The translations under genes were made by a program, and so were the position numbers. Below, piece by piece: positions 11,201-22,372 of a DNA stretch of 64,000 nucleotides. Each line of letters begins with the position of its first letter. The stretch's first letter is position 1. Source of the DNA: Litoditis marina (Eukaryota; Nematoda; Chromadorea; Rhabditida; Rhabditidae); NCBI GenBank assembly GCA_964036275.1, contig OZ038437.1:12828638-12892637 (forward strand). Reading direction: 5' to 3'. The notes under the pieces are model-generated. The model worked only from the letters and a program-made list of their open reading frames with translations. It was not told where the DNA came from and did no database searches.

Positions 11201-11705
11201 ATGATATGAATACTTATATAAACTCTTTGTTCTTTACAATCCTATCCTAAAATGTTTTCCTTAATAAAATCACCAAAAGGGTGTATACATATGATAACTT
11301 AGTAGAAATTTCAACTTTCAAGTAGATAGAAAAATACACCTTCGAGACCATTTAAAACTGTTACAACAAGTCTTTCTTGGTTCACGCCATAAAGATCACA
11401 TTAGGAAGCTGAATTGGGGTTGAAGAGGTTTTTTCTTGCGAAAATGATTGAAAAACTAGATAACTTCGGAAAAATAGATGGAAAAATGTGTACAGAGAAA
11501 AAATGAAATATCGAAAATAAACAACTTAGGAGTCCTGGAAAAGAGCTCTCCTAGCTGCTCCGGCCTCCCTTCGTGTTGGAATGACATCGATCCACTGTTT
11601 CTGAGCAGACTCTGTAACATAAAAAAACTGTCTATACCAAAAACAGCGTTTTCTAAATTCTCGAAACATTTTGGTGGTCTGTTACGAAAAAATATATTCA
11701 TTTGA

Positions 11706-12335
11706 AATAGGGTTGTTAAACTCGAACTCGAAACTCGACTCGACTCGAAAAAACTCGAAAATTTTCGAGTTGAGTCGAACTCGAAACTCGAAAACTCGAA
11801 ATTTCTCAAAACTCGAAAACTCGAAAACTCGAAATTTTCCAAAAACGCGACAACTCGAAAACTCGAAAACTCGAAATTTCCCAAAACTCAAAAACTCGAA
11901 AACTCGAAAACTCGAAATTTCCCAAAACTCGAAAACTCGAAAACTCGAAAACTCGAAATTTTGAACGCGAAAACTCGAAAATCAAAATTTCGGACTCGAA
12001 AAATGTCTATTTTGGGTCCAAAAACACTCAAAACTCGACTCGACTCGAAAAAAACTCGAAAATTTTCGAGTTGAGTCGAACTCGAAACTCGAAAACTCGA
12101 AATTTCCCAAAACTCAAAAACTCGAAAACTCGAAATTTCCCAAAACTCAAAAACTCGAAAACTCGAAAACTCGAAATTTCCCAAAACTCAAAAACTCGAA
12201 AACTCGAAATTTCCCAAAACTCGAAAACTCGATAACTCGAAAACTCGAAATTTTCCAAAACTCGAAAACTCGAAATTTCCCAAAACTCGAAAACTCGAAA
12301 ACTCGAAATTTTGAACTCGATTAACAACCCTAATT
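11706..12335. repeat. ACTCGAAA-word element with AGGGTTGTTAA inverted ends
   Basis: About 630 bp of near-continuous ACTCGAAA / ACTCGAAATTTCCC words. The block starts with AGGGTTGTTAA (about 11709) and ends with TTAACAACCCT (about 12322-12332), so it has short perfect inverted termini. A sub-block containing GAAAATTTTCGAGTTGAGTC occurs twice (from about 11738 and 12035). All ORFs here on both strands (Phe/Ser/Arg repeats) are artefacts of the repeat. Related copies: 39385-39660 and, more degenerate, 51464-51560. Confidence 0.8.
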
Positions 12336-12406
12336 TGAAAGATCTTCTCGAATATTGAATGGATTACTGTAGCGTGAATGGTGAAATTGAGTATGTCGTG
12401 AGTACT

Positions 12407-13350
12407 TTAAAATAAACTCATTGAGCTGAAACTTTCGAAAAAATCACCTGTCAGACTTATATCCGCCCCACAGTAGGAGCATCGCGCACCATACGCCGAG
12501 TTGAGGAGTTTTGGGATGCAATAAATGCAAAATGATCCCTCACAGTCCTCATTTACCGGACACTTCCGTCGGTCCTGGTCGAAACGATTTACGCCGCACA
12601 TCTGGAAGATATGTTGAAATATAGTGAATTGTGGGAATTTTTCTGAGATAAAAGTGAACTTTTACGTAGAACTCCTGTCATATTGAGATTGTTCGGGTCC
12701 GGCCTCCCAAAATCAGGTTTAGTCACGAAAAACTTACGAACTCGCGATTGGCTCTGTGGTATTCGTCCAGCTCTGCATATGCTTCTCCCAGGGTTCTCAG
12801 AGTGTTTTCGGCAAGTGTTTCTACCTCTTCTTTTAACGATTCCCCGAGAGCCATAATGTCCTGGTTGTTATAATCCTCTATTTCTTCTACAACGTAAGCG
12901 GATAGAAAACCTTAATATTCTGTTATTTCTTTATATGTTCAGAAAGATGAATCACTTCTACAGTAATAAGCTCAAACCAAGACGTAAGCAGAATTCTCAG
13001 AAAAGTGTCACGCGAAAAAGAGAGAGAATAGAGAGAGAGAGCACGAGGAGGGAAGAGAAAGAGAGAAGAGAAAGAGAGAAGAGAAAGGGAGAAAGAGAGG
13101 GAGAGGGATGGGAAGATGTATACCTCAGAGCAGATTCCATCAGATCATCTAGATTACGTTCTTTGTCTCTCGTACTATACTCTCGACCCGCCAGCCTTAA
13201 ATATTGTAGTTTGATCCTTGTCTCACTGACTTCATTGCTAATTGTAGTCACCTTCGTGCCCTGCTTGAATTGATCGTATAAGGCCACTTGCCAGGTATTA
13301 AATGTGGCAGTTTGTGGTTTGAAGCATTTTTCAGTTCCAAGTGAATTCAT
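12407..13350 (-). CDS. Small gene with C-terminal cysteine cluster, about three exons
   Basis: Minus-strand model. Exon 1 starts at ATG 13350 (MNSLGTEKCFKPQ) and has a helical, coiled-coil-like sequence. Exon 2 is about 12886-12738, glutamate-rich, ending TTC|GTAAGT. Exon 3 is 12601-12407, starting after CTTCCAG. The exon 2 to 3 phase is clean. Exon 3 carries a cysteine cluster (MCGV, KCP, EDC, FCIYC, ARCSYCG) like a treble-clef or RING-like zinc finger. The helical-then-zinc-finger layout recurs in nematode-specific families. The exon 1 donor is uncertain: GTATAC near 13123 gives the wrong phase and GTAATC near 13155 the right one, or an exon has been missed. No family was recognised. Confidence 0.5.
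13012..13110. repeat. GA-rich low-complexity tract
   Basis: A nearly pure purine run of GAGA/GAAAG words lies in the first intron of the minus-strand gene. It explains the Arg/Glu-rich plus-strand ORF at 12935-13273. Confidence 0.85.
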
Positions 13351-13619
13351 TTGAGATTTCGGGCTGAGTTAAGCCATTGTTCAACATATATTTGGGACAG
13401 GCTTTTATAGTTTCGCTTTTGTTTGTTTTTCCAATTTTATAACAGACTGTAATGTAATGTGACATTCATTGATGTAACTATTCAACTTTTCGAATTATTT
13501 TCCAAGTTTTTCCTTTTTCGTAGGTTCATGTATATCCGTCACTACTCTCTTACTCTTTCTTCGATTGCCTTCTCTGTATGAACGAATGAATAATTTATTG
13601 AATCAATTAATAAATCAGT

Positions 13620-14140
13620 TTCGCAGGTAAAGACTAACAACTGCTTCTTGCAAAATCAGTTCAAAGTTTCTTCTGGTGTACTACAAGGTACTATAACTGG
13701 ACCTCCCCTATTTTTGATTTATATGAACGATTTACTTTATTCTATGCCCCAAGATGTGCATTGCTTGCCGATGATTTAATAATCTACAGTTCCTGCAATA
13801 GTTCGCTGCAAAACGCGGTAAACATTGTTGAAGAATGGTCAGAAAAATGGCGGTTACCACTTGCACCTAATAAGATAAACGTTTTATATCTCGGAAATAA
13901 CAACCTCAGAGCACAGTATAAAATCGGTGGTGTTGAAATTGCTAGTAAACCAATAATTCGGGATTTAGGTGTCATGGTAGACGAAAAAACTATCATTTCA
14001 ATCCCATGTGAACGGCCAACTTAGCAGAGCATCAGCCATTTCCAATGAAATTTTGCGAAATTTCTCGTTCAAAACGCCAGAACAGTACATATCGTTGGTC
14101 TTCGGGGCCATCGTTAGAACGTAAGGATGAATTTCTGAAC
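13620..14140 (+). pseudogene. Non-LTR (LINE) reverse transcriptase fragment
   Basis: Conceptual reading in shifting frames gives a palm segment: [18 protein letters not shown] near 13670-13740, then [10 protein letters not shown] near 13762, then a thumb-region stretch ending RDLGVMVDEK near 13960. A SRASAISNEILRNFSFKTPEQY-like continuation follows in another frame. The order and the ADD catalytic motif fit jockey/CR1-type LINE RT. At least two frame changes and no endonuclease make it a short dead fragment. Confidence 0.75.
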
Positions 14141-14205
14141 TTGACTATTTCTTTCTATGTACTCCTTCAAGAGTTGAAGAAGAGAGATCTAGCTGAATAC
14201 GCTAG
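14090..14205 (-). repeat. Inverted copy of the 29165-29285 repeat
   Basis: The segment from TGGTCTTCGGGGCCATCG to about 14205 is the reverse complement of 29165-29280, including the ATG context of the short ORF at 29248. It abuts the LINE fragment. Confidence 0.65.
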
Positions 14206-15273
14206 AGAAGAAACTCATACAAGTCGGATTAACAGCTTTTTGACTAAAAATGAAGTAGAACGTATAACTGAATGACCAGTAAACGTACGATAAGAAAGCT
14301 GAGCGATATATGAAAAATATTTAAATAGTTATGGTAAAAAAGTAGAATGAAGAATTTGTGAACTTTTTTAACGGCCCGTGAGTTATTTATTCATTAAACA
14401 GGTTGTCTTGTCTTAGATTTGTATTTTACCGGAATAAGGTTACCGTACGTTTCAAAATTGTAGTGCGTAGCTCACCTCTTGAAAATTTGTTTCTCTGAAC
14501 CTATTTTCGGCCGGAATGTATGTCCAACCACCAGTCTCCGATCATGAAAGACAACTGAAACATTCGGGTATCATTTGTTGAAGGAACGCCTCTATCTCTA
14601 GTCTTTTTCATTCCTACTCAGACTGCTACAGTAGTTTTTTCGGGTCTTTCAATAACTGCTTAGTTACGCAACTTTTGGCAAGATTGTTTGGAAGCATTAT
14701 TTGCAATAGATAACCAGGTCCCATTACTTATCCAAATTGTATTACGTACTTAACACGAACTGAAAGTTTCGTATTGCTACTGTAGGAGTCTCAGGAGCAA
14801 TACAAAAGGCTAAATGTATGAAGGTGGGGGTGATCTAACACTGTTAACTCTAACAGGTCTGACAAATGAACTAAGGAGAAGGACAAACACAGCAAAAGAA
14901 AGAGAGGTACGTTTCGCCCCTACCCCTCACTTTGAATCACGATACCTTACTCTAAGGGTTCCTATGAGGTAGGGAAAGGAAAAAAAGAGATAGACAAAAA
15001 TATTTTCGAAGGAGCAAGATAGGTAAGACGGAAAATATAAAAATAGTCTAATGAATAGATCCTATATGTGAGTGTACCTTCTAAAGATCATAGAAGCTCC
15101 GCTCTTCGCTAATGATACCAACGGTAACGATGTAACGATACAAATCTTGCGATCCTCTAATTATAGTTGACAAGCGGTCGGTGATTTATTTGAGGTATAG
15201 CTATGGGTAATGAGATACCTTGGTAATGCCATTGGCTGACATCATATTTGACATACGACTGTGTCGAAAAACT

Positions 15274-17019
15274 GGGTCTACCGCTGTTTGGACGATTTCC
15301 TATTGGTTGTCTCTCCTAGGTCACCCGTCCAAACCGCCTAACCCTCCGTCCAAACCGCCTCACTTCATTTTAACTATCTGGGTCACCCGTCCAAACCGCT
15401 TAACCCTCCGTCCAAACCGCCATACTTTGTTTCAGCTAGCTGGGTCACATGTACAAATTGCCTTGATATACGTTAAATGCTTTACAAACACCTCAGTATC
15501 ATAAAAATTTATCATCAATGTACAAAGAAGACAAAATTAAGAGTGACTACAATGCAACTCAGCAAAAAAATCCTAAACAAAGTAACAAGTAACAATTACA
15601 ACAATGTATGTACATAATATGACTACTTCTTCTTGTGAGACGTGTGGGTGACATGTTGGGACATTAAGAAGGTACTTGCTGATCTCATCGGCAGTGGAGG
15701 CTGCAGACAGGATTTGCAACGAGAAAGCCTCCATCTTGTCTTGAATTCCAGCGTGCCTTGCCAGATCACGCTTGTTCACGTTAGGGGCACCTCCCTATAT
15801 AATAGTTGCATAGTGGTAACAACACAGGTGAAACACATGTAAATCAATCAGAAAGAATTCATGGAACCCAGGCTAACACGGCGAGTTGCGAAGACAAAAT
15901 GGGATATAAATATTACGGATACCAACTGATTACTTCATCATATAAAAAGGTTTGGACATTCCTACGTGGTTTTCAAGTAATTATGTTCGCTGACACCGTT
16001 TTTCTCAATAGTTTTCGTGATACTCTTTTTGTATGACTGTGCGTGAGTAGTCCACATCGTTCCCACTATAACCTCTACAGTACCCTATACAGCAATATGG
16101 TGTTTGTGAGAGCCTCTTGAGAATGTGTAACAACTTGACCACCATACAGACCCGGATTATAAGAAGGTAGTATTTGCGCTTAATTTACACTAGCTCCTGG
16201 TGTTGCAGAAGTTGGGTGAGATGGATCAGGAGAAGGAGCGAGAAAGAATTGCGCAGAAGGCGTGCTCAGAAGAGATGTTAGAGCAGGACAGGCCTGATTG
16301 AGATTTGAAGTAAAAGGACCCCCAGAGTGTTAGAGAAAGAACTAGATGAAGAATCATCTAACGAAAGCAAAACTATATCTGTATCCGCAAAACTATATCT
16401 GTAAGGATCCAAGGTGGAATGAACTGTAAGGTTGTTTTTTTCCAGGTTCGCACAAAGTTCCGCCCACTTACTATTTAGTTTACTCGAACTTGGCGTTCTG
16501 TCACCTATCTCTCAACCTCTCACTAACTACTCACTGCGATACGGTTACTCGCTAATTGAAATACAGTGGTTGGATGCCGCAAGAAGGACATGTAATCGGT
16601 CAGGAATGAAAACCCAATTAGCGATAGCCAACCAAACATAGAAAAAGTCGATAAAACTATGAATAAAAGAAAGAATATGTGAAAAATGAAAAAGCTTACC
16701 AGTGCTGTTAAAAGAAAATCAACCGCTGCATATAAGCGATACACAAAAAACAAGATGCACACAATTTCACGTTTCTATTACGTGAAACATATCATTTTTT
16801 CAAATTAATATTTTTCGGATTGCTTTGTAGTTTATCACCTTCTCAAAGTGAAGCGGTTTGGACGCTATCTATAAACCACGTTTTGATGACCTCATTTCAA
16901 TTTTCCAAGTGAGGCGGTTTGGACGACTCGTAAGAGACAACCATTTTTGTGACCTTTTCACTTTCCCACGACCCCTCGAGACGACCATCCTAAAAATCGT
17001 CCAAACAGACCATCTCCCC
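15274..17019. mobile_element. hAT-like non-autonomous element with 8-bp target duplication
   Basis: Copy A gives the empty site. In copy B, GAAAAACT occurs on both sides (15266-15273 and 17020-17027), a clean 8-bp duplication. The two ends share CTGTTTGGACGATTT in inverted orientation (near 15284 and 16999). Subterminal CGTCCAAACCGCC words repeat four times on the left (15328-15425) and appear inverted on the right (16855-16935). The 8-bp duplication and clustered subterminal motifs fit hAT elements, but no transposase frame is visible. A possible captured exon lies at 15576-15793. Confidence 0.75.
15573..15793 (-). pseudogene. Exon-like fragment inside the hAT-like element
   Basis: Minus strand: after TATATAG an open frame encodes about 70 residues containing NKRDLARHAGIQDK and DEISKYLLNVP. 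It ends in a hydrophobic tail and a stop. Helical, ankyrin-flavoured composition and a splice-like start make it look like a host exon carried by the element. The family is not recognised, and it could be chance. Confidence 0.3.
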
Positions 17020-20000
17020 GAAAAACTTTATGGTTAATATAGAAGTAGTGTAATAAAACAAAGAAACCACTTGGTAAAAAGTTTTCTCATGCATAAAACA
17101 TTCACAAGAAAATTTTATGGTCGTCACAGAACTAAAATAATATGATTGAAAGTTGATTATAAAGGAAACTTGGTAATTAGATTTATGGTGATTCGAAGGA
17201 AAGAAAACAAAGGTTAAATATATTCGAATGGTAAAATTGGGATTAGAACAGAGAGGATGAACTCTTTCACAGAACACATACAGTAAGAGAACGGAAGTTC
17301 CAAATGTTATGCTTGTTCAGGGTGAGGAAAACGGTAGATGTTAGCGAGATTTGCATTGTTTGTAGGTTTATCTCCAGTTTCTCTGTTGTAATTAACAATA
17401 CTCGCTGTTTGACACTTTTTGATCTACAAACGTTCTCGGAAAAGTTCCATACATTGGTGAAGGCTGTTCCACGCAACAATCGCCCATAACAGTGAGATTG
17501 TGAGTTTTTGAAGCACATATTTTGTGTATTGAAGCTGAAGTCATGCTAAAAAATTGAAAGTTTGTCATTTTACCCACAATTCTTGCAACAAAGAAAAAAA
17601 TGATATACAAACGCTTCAAAAAGCTTCATGGTTATTCAATAACTTGAGTAATTAGAAAGAAACCATTCGAGAAAAGCTTCTTTCATTCTTAAACAACTCG
17701 CAGTTTTTCAATGGCGCTTGGTATAGTTATGTTGGAGTTGAGTTGGGATTATGGAGTTTTTTTAGAAAGAATTTCAATAATTCCGAAAAGGGTTGGACAC
17801 AGCTTAATCGAAAAAAGTTAGCTTCGTGTTATGGAATAAATTTTCAGTCAACGTCCAATTTTCAGTGACTTGAACTAATTCTCAGTGAAAATGTCCAAGG
17901 CCAATAATAACCTCAGCTCAGTTCAGTGATACTTGATTTTTCTAATTTCAGGGAATTGTTCTGAGCTTTCTTCTCGCAAAGCTCCGCTCAACTCGAAAAC
18001 TACGTTTTTCCGGTTGGATGGCCTCACTCAGAAATATTTCAATTTTCAGATACCATTCTGCGTCTCCTCAATCACACACTATTTTCTTGTATATGAGAAA
18101 TATCATGAGAACACTCGTTAAGATAGCTCTACAATCATCATGAGACTCTGTGCTTGTGTGTTGATTTCTTCAGAGAAACAGTGGGAGAGAGAAAGGAAAA
18201 AGACAGAAGTTGAGCGGAGCTTTGCGAGGAGAAAGCTCAAAACAATTCCCTGAAATCAGAAATATCAAGTATCACTGAACTGAGCTGAGGTTATTATTGG
18301 CCTCGGACATTTTCACTGAGTATTAGTTTGAGTCACTGAAAATTGTACGTTAACTGAAAATTTATTCCGGAACACAAAACTAACCTTTTTTTCGATTTTG
18401 CTGTGTCTAACCTTTTCGGGATCATTTAATTTCTTTCAAGAAAAAAACTCCATAATCCCAACTCAACTCCAACAAAACTATGCCAAGCGCCATTGAAAAG
18501 TTGTGAGTTGTTCATGAATGAGAGAACCTTTTCTCGGGTGGTTTGTTTCTAATAACTCAAGTTATTGAATAACCATGACGTTTTTGACGCGTTCGTAAGT
18601 ATTTTTTTCTATGTTTGTTGCAAGAAATGTAGATAAAATGACAATCAAGACAAAAAAGATGTGCTTCAAAAAATCACAATCTCACTGTTATGAGTCATTG
18701 TTGCGTGAAAAAGCCTATGCGAATGTATAAAACATTTCCGAGAACGTTTGTAGATCAAAAAGTGCCAAACAGCGAGTATTGTGAATCACAACAGAGAAAC
18801 TGGATATGAACCTACAAACAAAGCAAATCCCGCTAACATCTACCGTTTTCCTGGCCCTGAACAATCATAAAATTTGGAACTTCCGTTTTCTAACTGTATG
18901 TTCTCTGTGAAACAGTTCATATTATCTATTCTAATCCCAATATTTACCATTATAATATATTCAACTTTTTGCTTTCTCTCCTTCGAACTACCATAAATCT
19001 AACTACCTTCTTCACAATCAACTTTCAATCATATTGTTTTAATTCTATGACGACCATAAAGTTTTCTTGTGAATGGTTCATGCATGAGAAAACCTTTTAC
19101 TAAGTGGTTTCTTTGTTTTATTACTATAATTCTATAATAACCATAAAGTTTTACGAAACAGTCATATGTCAACTCTCGTCAGCCAATAGCATCACCAGGG
19201 TATCTCATTACCCATAGTTATGCCTCAAATGAATCACCGCTCACTAACTGAATAGTTATAGGATCGCAAGATTTGTATCGTTACATCGTTACCGATGGTA
19301 TCAATAGCGAAGGGCGGAGCTTCTATGATCTTTAGAAGGTACACTCACCTATAGGATCTATTCATTAGACTACTTTTCTACTTTCCGTCCTACCTATCTT
19401 GCTTGTCCAAAAATATTTTGCTTTTTTCTATCTCTTCCTCTCCTTTCCCTACCTCAGAGGAACCCTCAGAGTAAGGTATCGTGATTCAAAGTGAGAGGTA
19501 GGGGCAAAACGTCCCTCTCTTTCTATCGCTGTTTTTGTCTTTCTCCTTAGTTCAATTGTTAGATCTATTAGAGTTATCAGTGTCAGATCACCCCCAACTT
19601 CATACCTTCGTATAGTCTTGTGCATTGCTCCTAAGACTCTTACAGCAGCAATACGAAACTTTCGGTGCGTTTTAAATATGTAATACAATTTGGATAAGTA
19701 ATGGGACCTGGTTATCTATCGCAAATAATGCTTCCAAACAATCTTGCCAAAAGTTGCGTAAGTAAGCAGTTAATGAAAAGCCCGGAAAAACTACTGTAGC
19801 AGTCTAAGTAGGAATGGAAAAGACTAGAGATGGAGGTATTTCTTTAACATAAATGAACCCGATGTTTCAGTTCTCTTTCATAATCGGAGACTGGTGGTTG
19901 GACATACATTCCGACCGGAAATGGGTTCAGAGAAACAAATTTTCAAGAGGTGAGCTACGCACTACAACTTTGAAACGTACGGTAACCTTATTCCGGTAAA

Positions 20001-20045
20001 ATCCAAATCTAAGTCGAGACAACTTGTTCAATGGATAAATAACTC

Positions 20046-20400
20046 ACTTCACTACCACTTTCGAGATCAAATGCAACAACTGGTACTTGGAACAATGAAA
20101 CTAATAAAAGTAAAGATAAATGGGATTTTCTTACTCATTTTTCCGGTCTGAACTTTTCTCGATTCCAGAGCGCAAAATGTCCTTTGTATCAAACCAAGCT
20201 CTTTCTGCAACAGCACAGCACTATTCAGATGCTTGCCCCGAAAAAAGTTGATTTCAATCTTCTCCGAAAAGTAGAATAGTTTAGGTTAGGCTCTCACATG
20301 AAACATTCAAATACATCATCTCGAATCAGTTTTTTGGGGAGTAAATACTGACAAGTTTTACTGTATTTTTCTGGCGTGTGACGTGAAACATGTGACGATT
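20046..20400. repeat. Right-flank repeat shared with 28760-29110
   Basis: Immediately outside the mirrored arms, about 350 bp to GTGAAACATGTGACGATTA are nearly the same as 28760-29110 next to copy C. Copies B and C therefore share a common flank, implying a larger duplicated unit or a longer asymmetric element. Confidence 0.7.
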
Positions 20401-20981
20401 ATTATTTATTTCAAATGAAAAAAACGTTGGTAGAAGCGGATCTCATCCAGCGAAAATAATTCTAAATCCTGGTTCCATGCGACTTCTCGCGGTTTTTCCT
20501 GTCCATTTACTTTGAGGCCCTAAAACGGAGATTACGGCTACAAAATCGCTAGCCCAAAGATTTCGGGCCCGAAATCTCTCTTCTAGGCCCTCACTCACTC
20601 GATCAGCCAAAGGGCCCCTTTTAGGGCTATTCAGTCTCTTGACTTTTCACCTGAGTGAATACTCAGCTTGAACATTAGTAGTGTATGTCCCCTAATTTGA
20701 AAAGGTGTCCCCTAATTTGACATGTTTTTTTTTCAGGGGACAGTGGCTGTCAGCCACGCCCCCAGCTGTCCCCTAATTTGACATGTTTTGCGGTGAGATA
20801 CCATAGCTATAGACTCCGTCACCACCTGTCCTCTAATTAAACGAGTTTCGAAAATACGTTGAAACGGTGTCAAGGGTATTTCGCAATAACATCACAATTC
20901 GTTTTCATCAGTTCAAACTACAAAATCTTCATCATTTCACTTTTTATTAAAAAACACATTGTTGTGACAGAAAATACTTTA
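20401..20981. repeat. Intergenic, with TGTCCCCTAATTTGA word repeats
   Basis: TGTCCCCTAATTTGA occurs at 20686, 20706 and 20767, with a variant at 20826. A short hairpin (GTGGCTGTCAGCCAC) lies near 20745. The head (AGTAGTGTATGT then CCCC) resembles 31868-31910. No coding signal. Confidence 0.6.
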
Positions 20982-21233
20982 TTAACAAAGTTCACTTTCC
21001 AATTTTCTCGTATTCGAATCTTGTTTCATTAAAACGTATTCCATCGCCGTTCGGTGCTTCATCATAGACTTCAGTTGGAGGAGTATGAACCCCATATAGC
21101 GTGCAAAAGATTCGAAAGTTGGGCGAGGAAGTGGTTGATAATAGGCCTCTTTCAACATAATGGCATATGCTCCAGAAGAAAATTCATAACTGAGAAAATA
21201 TTTAGTGCCAACCGTCTTGTAGTCTGTAGTCAT
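20982..21233 (-). CDS. Short ORF or 3' exon, unknown
   Basis: An 83-codon minus-strand frame starts at ATG 21233 (MTTDYKTVGTKYF) and stops at 20982, with AATAAA a few bases downstream (about 20974-20979). The poly(A)-like signal placement supports a real 3' end. An acceptor-like ACTACAG just after the ATG could make this the last exon of a longer gene. Mixed helical composition with many Lys and Met; no family recognised. Upstream sequence (21284-21330) is an interspersed repeat also found near 12680-12720. Confidence 0.3.
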   Translation of the reverse strand: MTTDYKTVGTKYFLSYEFSSGAYAIMLKEAYYQPLPRPTFESFARYMGFILLQLKSMMKHRTAMEYVLMKQDSNTRKLESELC

Positions 21234-21960
21234 TATCAATGTATTCAAAAATGATCAAAAACTGTATTGCCTTTCACGCAGAAATCCTGTGATATCAAGA
21301 TTGTTCGGGCTTGGCTTTCCAAAATCGGCTTAGTTTCGAATAAAATGTAGAAACCCGAAATATCCAGGGTAGCGTTTTATTTAGTTGTTTTTTTCATTAA
21401 TTCTACAAACCGTTCCATGTCCTAGACAAACTCTCGTGTATTTAATTCATGCTATCTTCGGATGATTCGCTCGAATGTTTGACACCATCCCAATAAATCA
21501 TCTTATCAATAAAGCCGTTGTTTAACCCGATATTTGTGAAGCAATAGTTACTCTGTCAGCATCGCTGGTTATGTTTCCGCCAGAGACGTGAAGCGATACA
21601 GTTTGAGAACATGAGAACTAGTTTTCAAAGTATCATTACACTGTGTGTCACCTCACTGTTCATCGGCACATTTTCCGTTAAAAAGCTATCCGAAAAATAG
21701 TCGGGTACTGAAAAGAAGTAGTAACAACTCTGTAGTGCTCAGTCATGTGGTCTCAGATCGAAACTACGCAAGTTAGCCGTGAAATGCAAATGTCTCTGAT
21801 TGAACTCGAAGGTAATCCAAATATTATTTTGAACACAGTACAATGAAGAAGTAGTACGGAGTAGGGGGACCCATCGTACAATATGCGTAAGTGTAGTGGG
21901 AATCGATAAAAAAGCTCGCATAACAGGCCATTTAGGTGTTTTCTCAGTGCGAATTCGACC

Positions 21961-22058
21961 GTTCTCTCTCTCTCATTTTTTCTCCTCTCTCTCTCTCTCA
22001 TTTTTTCTCCTCTTTCTCTCTTTCTCCATCTCTCTCCCCACCTCTCTCTATCTGTCTC
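21961..22058. repeat. CT-rich low-complexity tract
   Basis: TCTCTC runs with two copies of CATTTTTTCTCCTC. It gives rise to the spurious Arg/Glu-rich minus ORF. Confidence 0.85.
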
Positions 22059-22372
22059 GCGTAACAATTTTTTGAACGTAGAATTCTCCTTCTTAAAACG
22101 TTTCATTGGTAAACAATACTTAGAACACGTAATTAGGGATTTAGGTTATTACAGGGAATAGAAACATTCTTTTATATCATTTTGGCGAAAAGTTTTCTAT
22201 GAAGAACATACCCTCAGTTAATGATTTTAATACCGTACTTTTTCCAAAGTTTTTCCCAATCACAAAACTACTAGTGTGAAAAACGTAAAAACGCGTTGAA
22301 AACAGTTCATGTGACATAATTAGAACTATGAGATACTGAGAAGTGTATAGTAACTGAAACTATTATTTCCAG

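Larger units (their letters stand above)
14380..20045. mobile_element. Giant foldback transposon, copy B, with nested insertion
   Basis: The left arm starts near 14380 (GTGAGTTATTTATTCATT) and mirrors the right end near 20045 (AATGGATAAATAACTCAC). The 14626-15273 segment is nearly identical to 1-650. After the insertion at 15274-17019 the sequence resumes as in copy A from 651 onward and ends in the right arm at about 19140-20045. Without the insertion the element is about 3.9 kb. The close match to copy A suggests recent activity or gene conversion. Only short mirrored ORFs are present. Confidence 0.8.

Noticed and set aside
11456..12327. Several Phe/Ser/Arg or Asn/Ser/Lys-rich ORFs
   Set aside because: All are translations of the ACTCGAAA word array.
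12935..13273. Arg/Glu-rich 112-codon ORF, and the similar minus ORF at 21753-22106
   Set aside because: Both are read from GA- or CT-rich low-complexity tracts.
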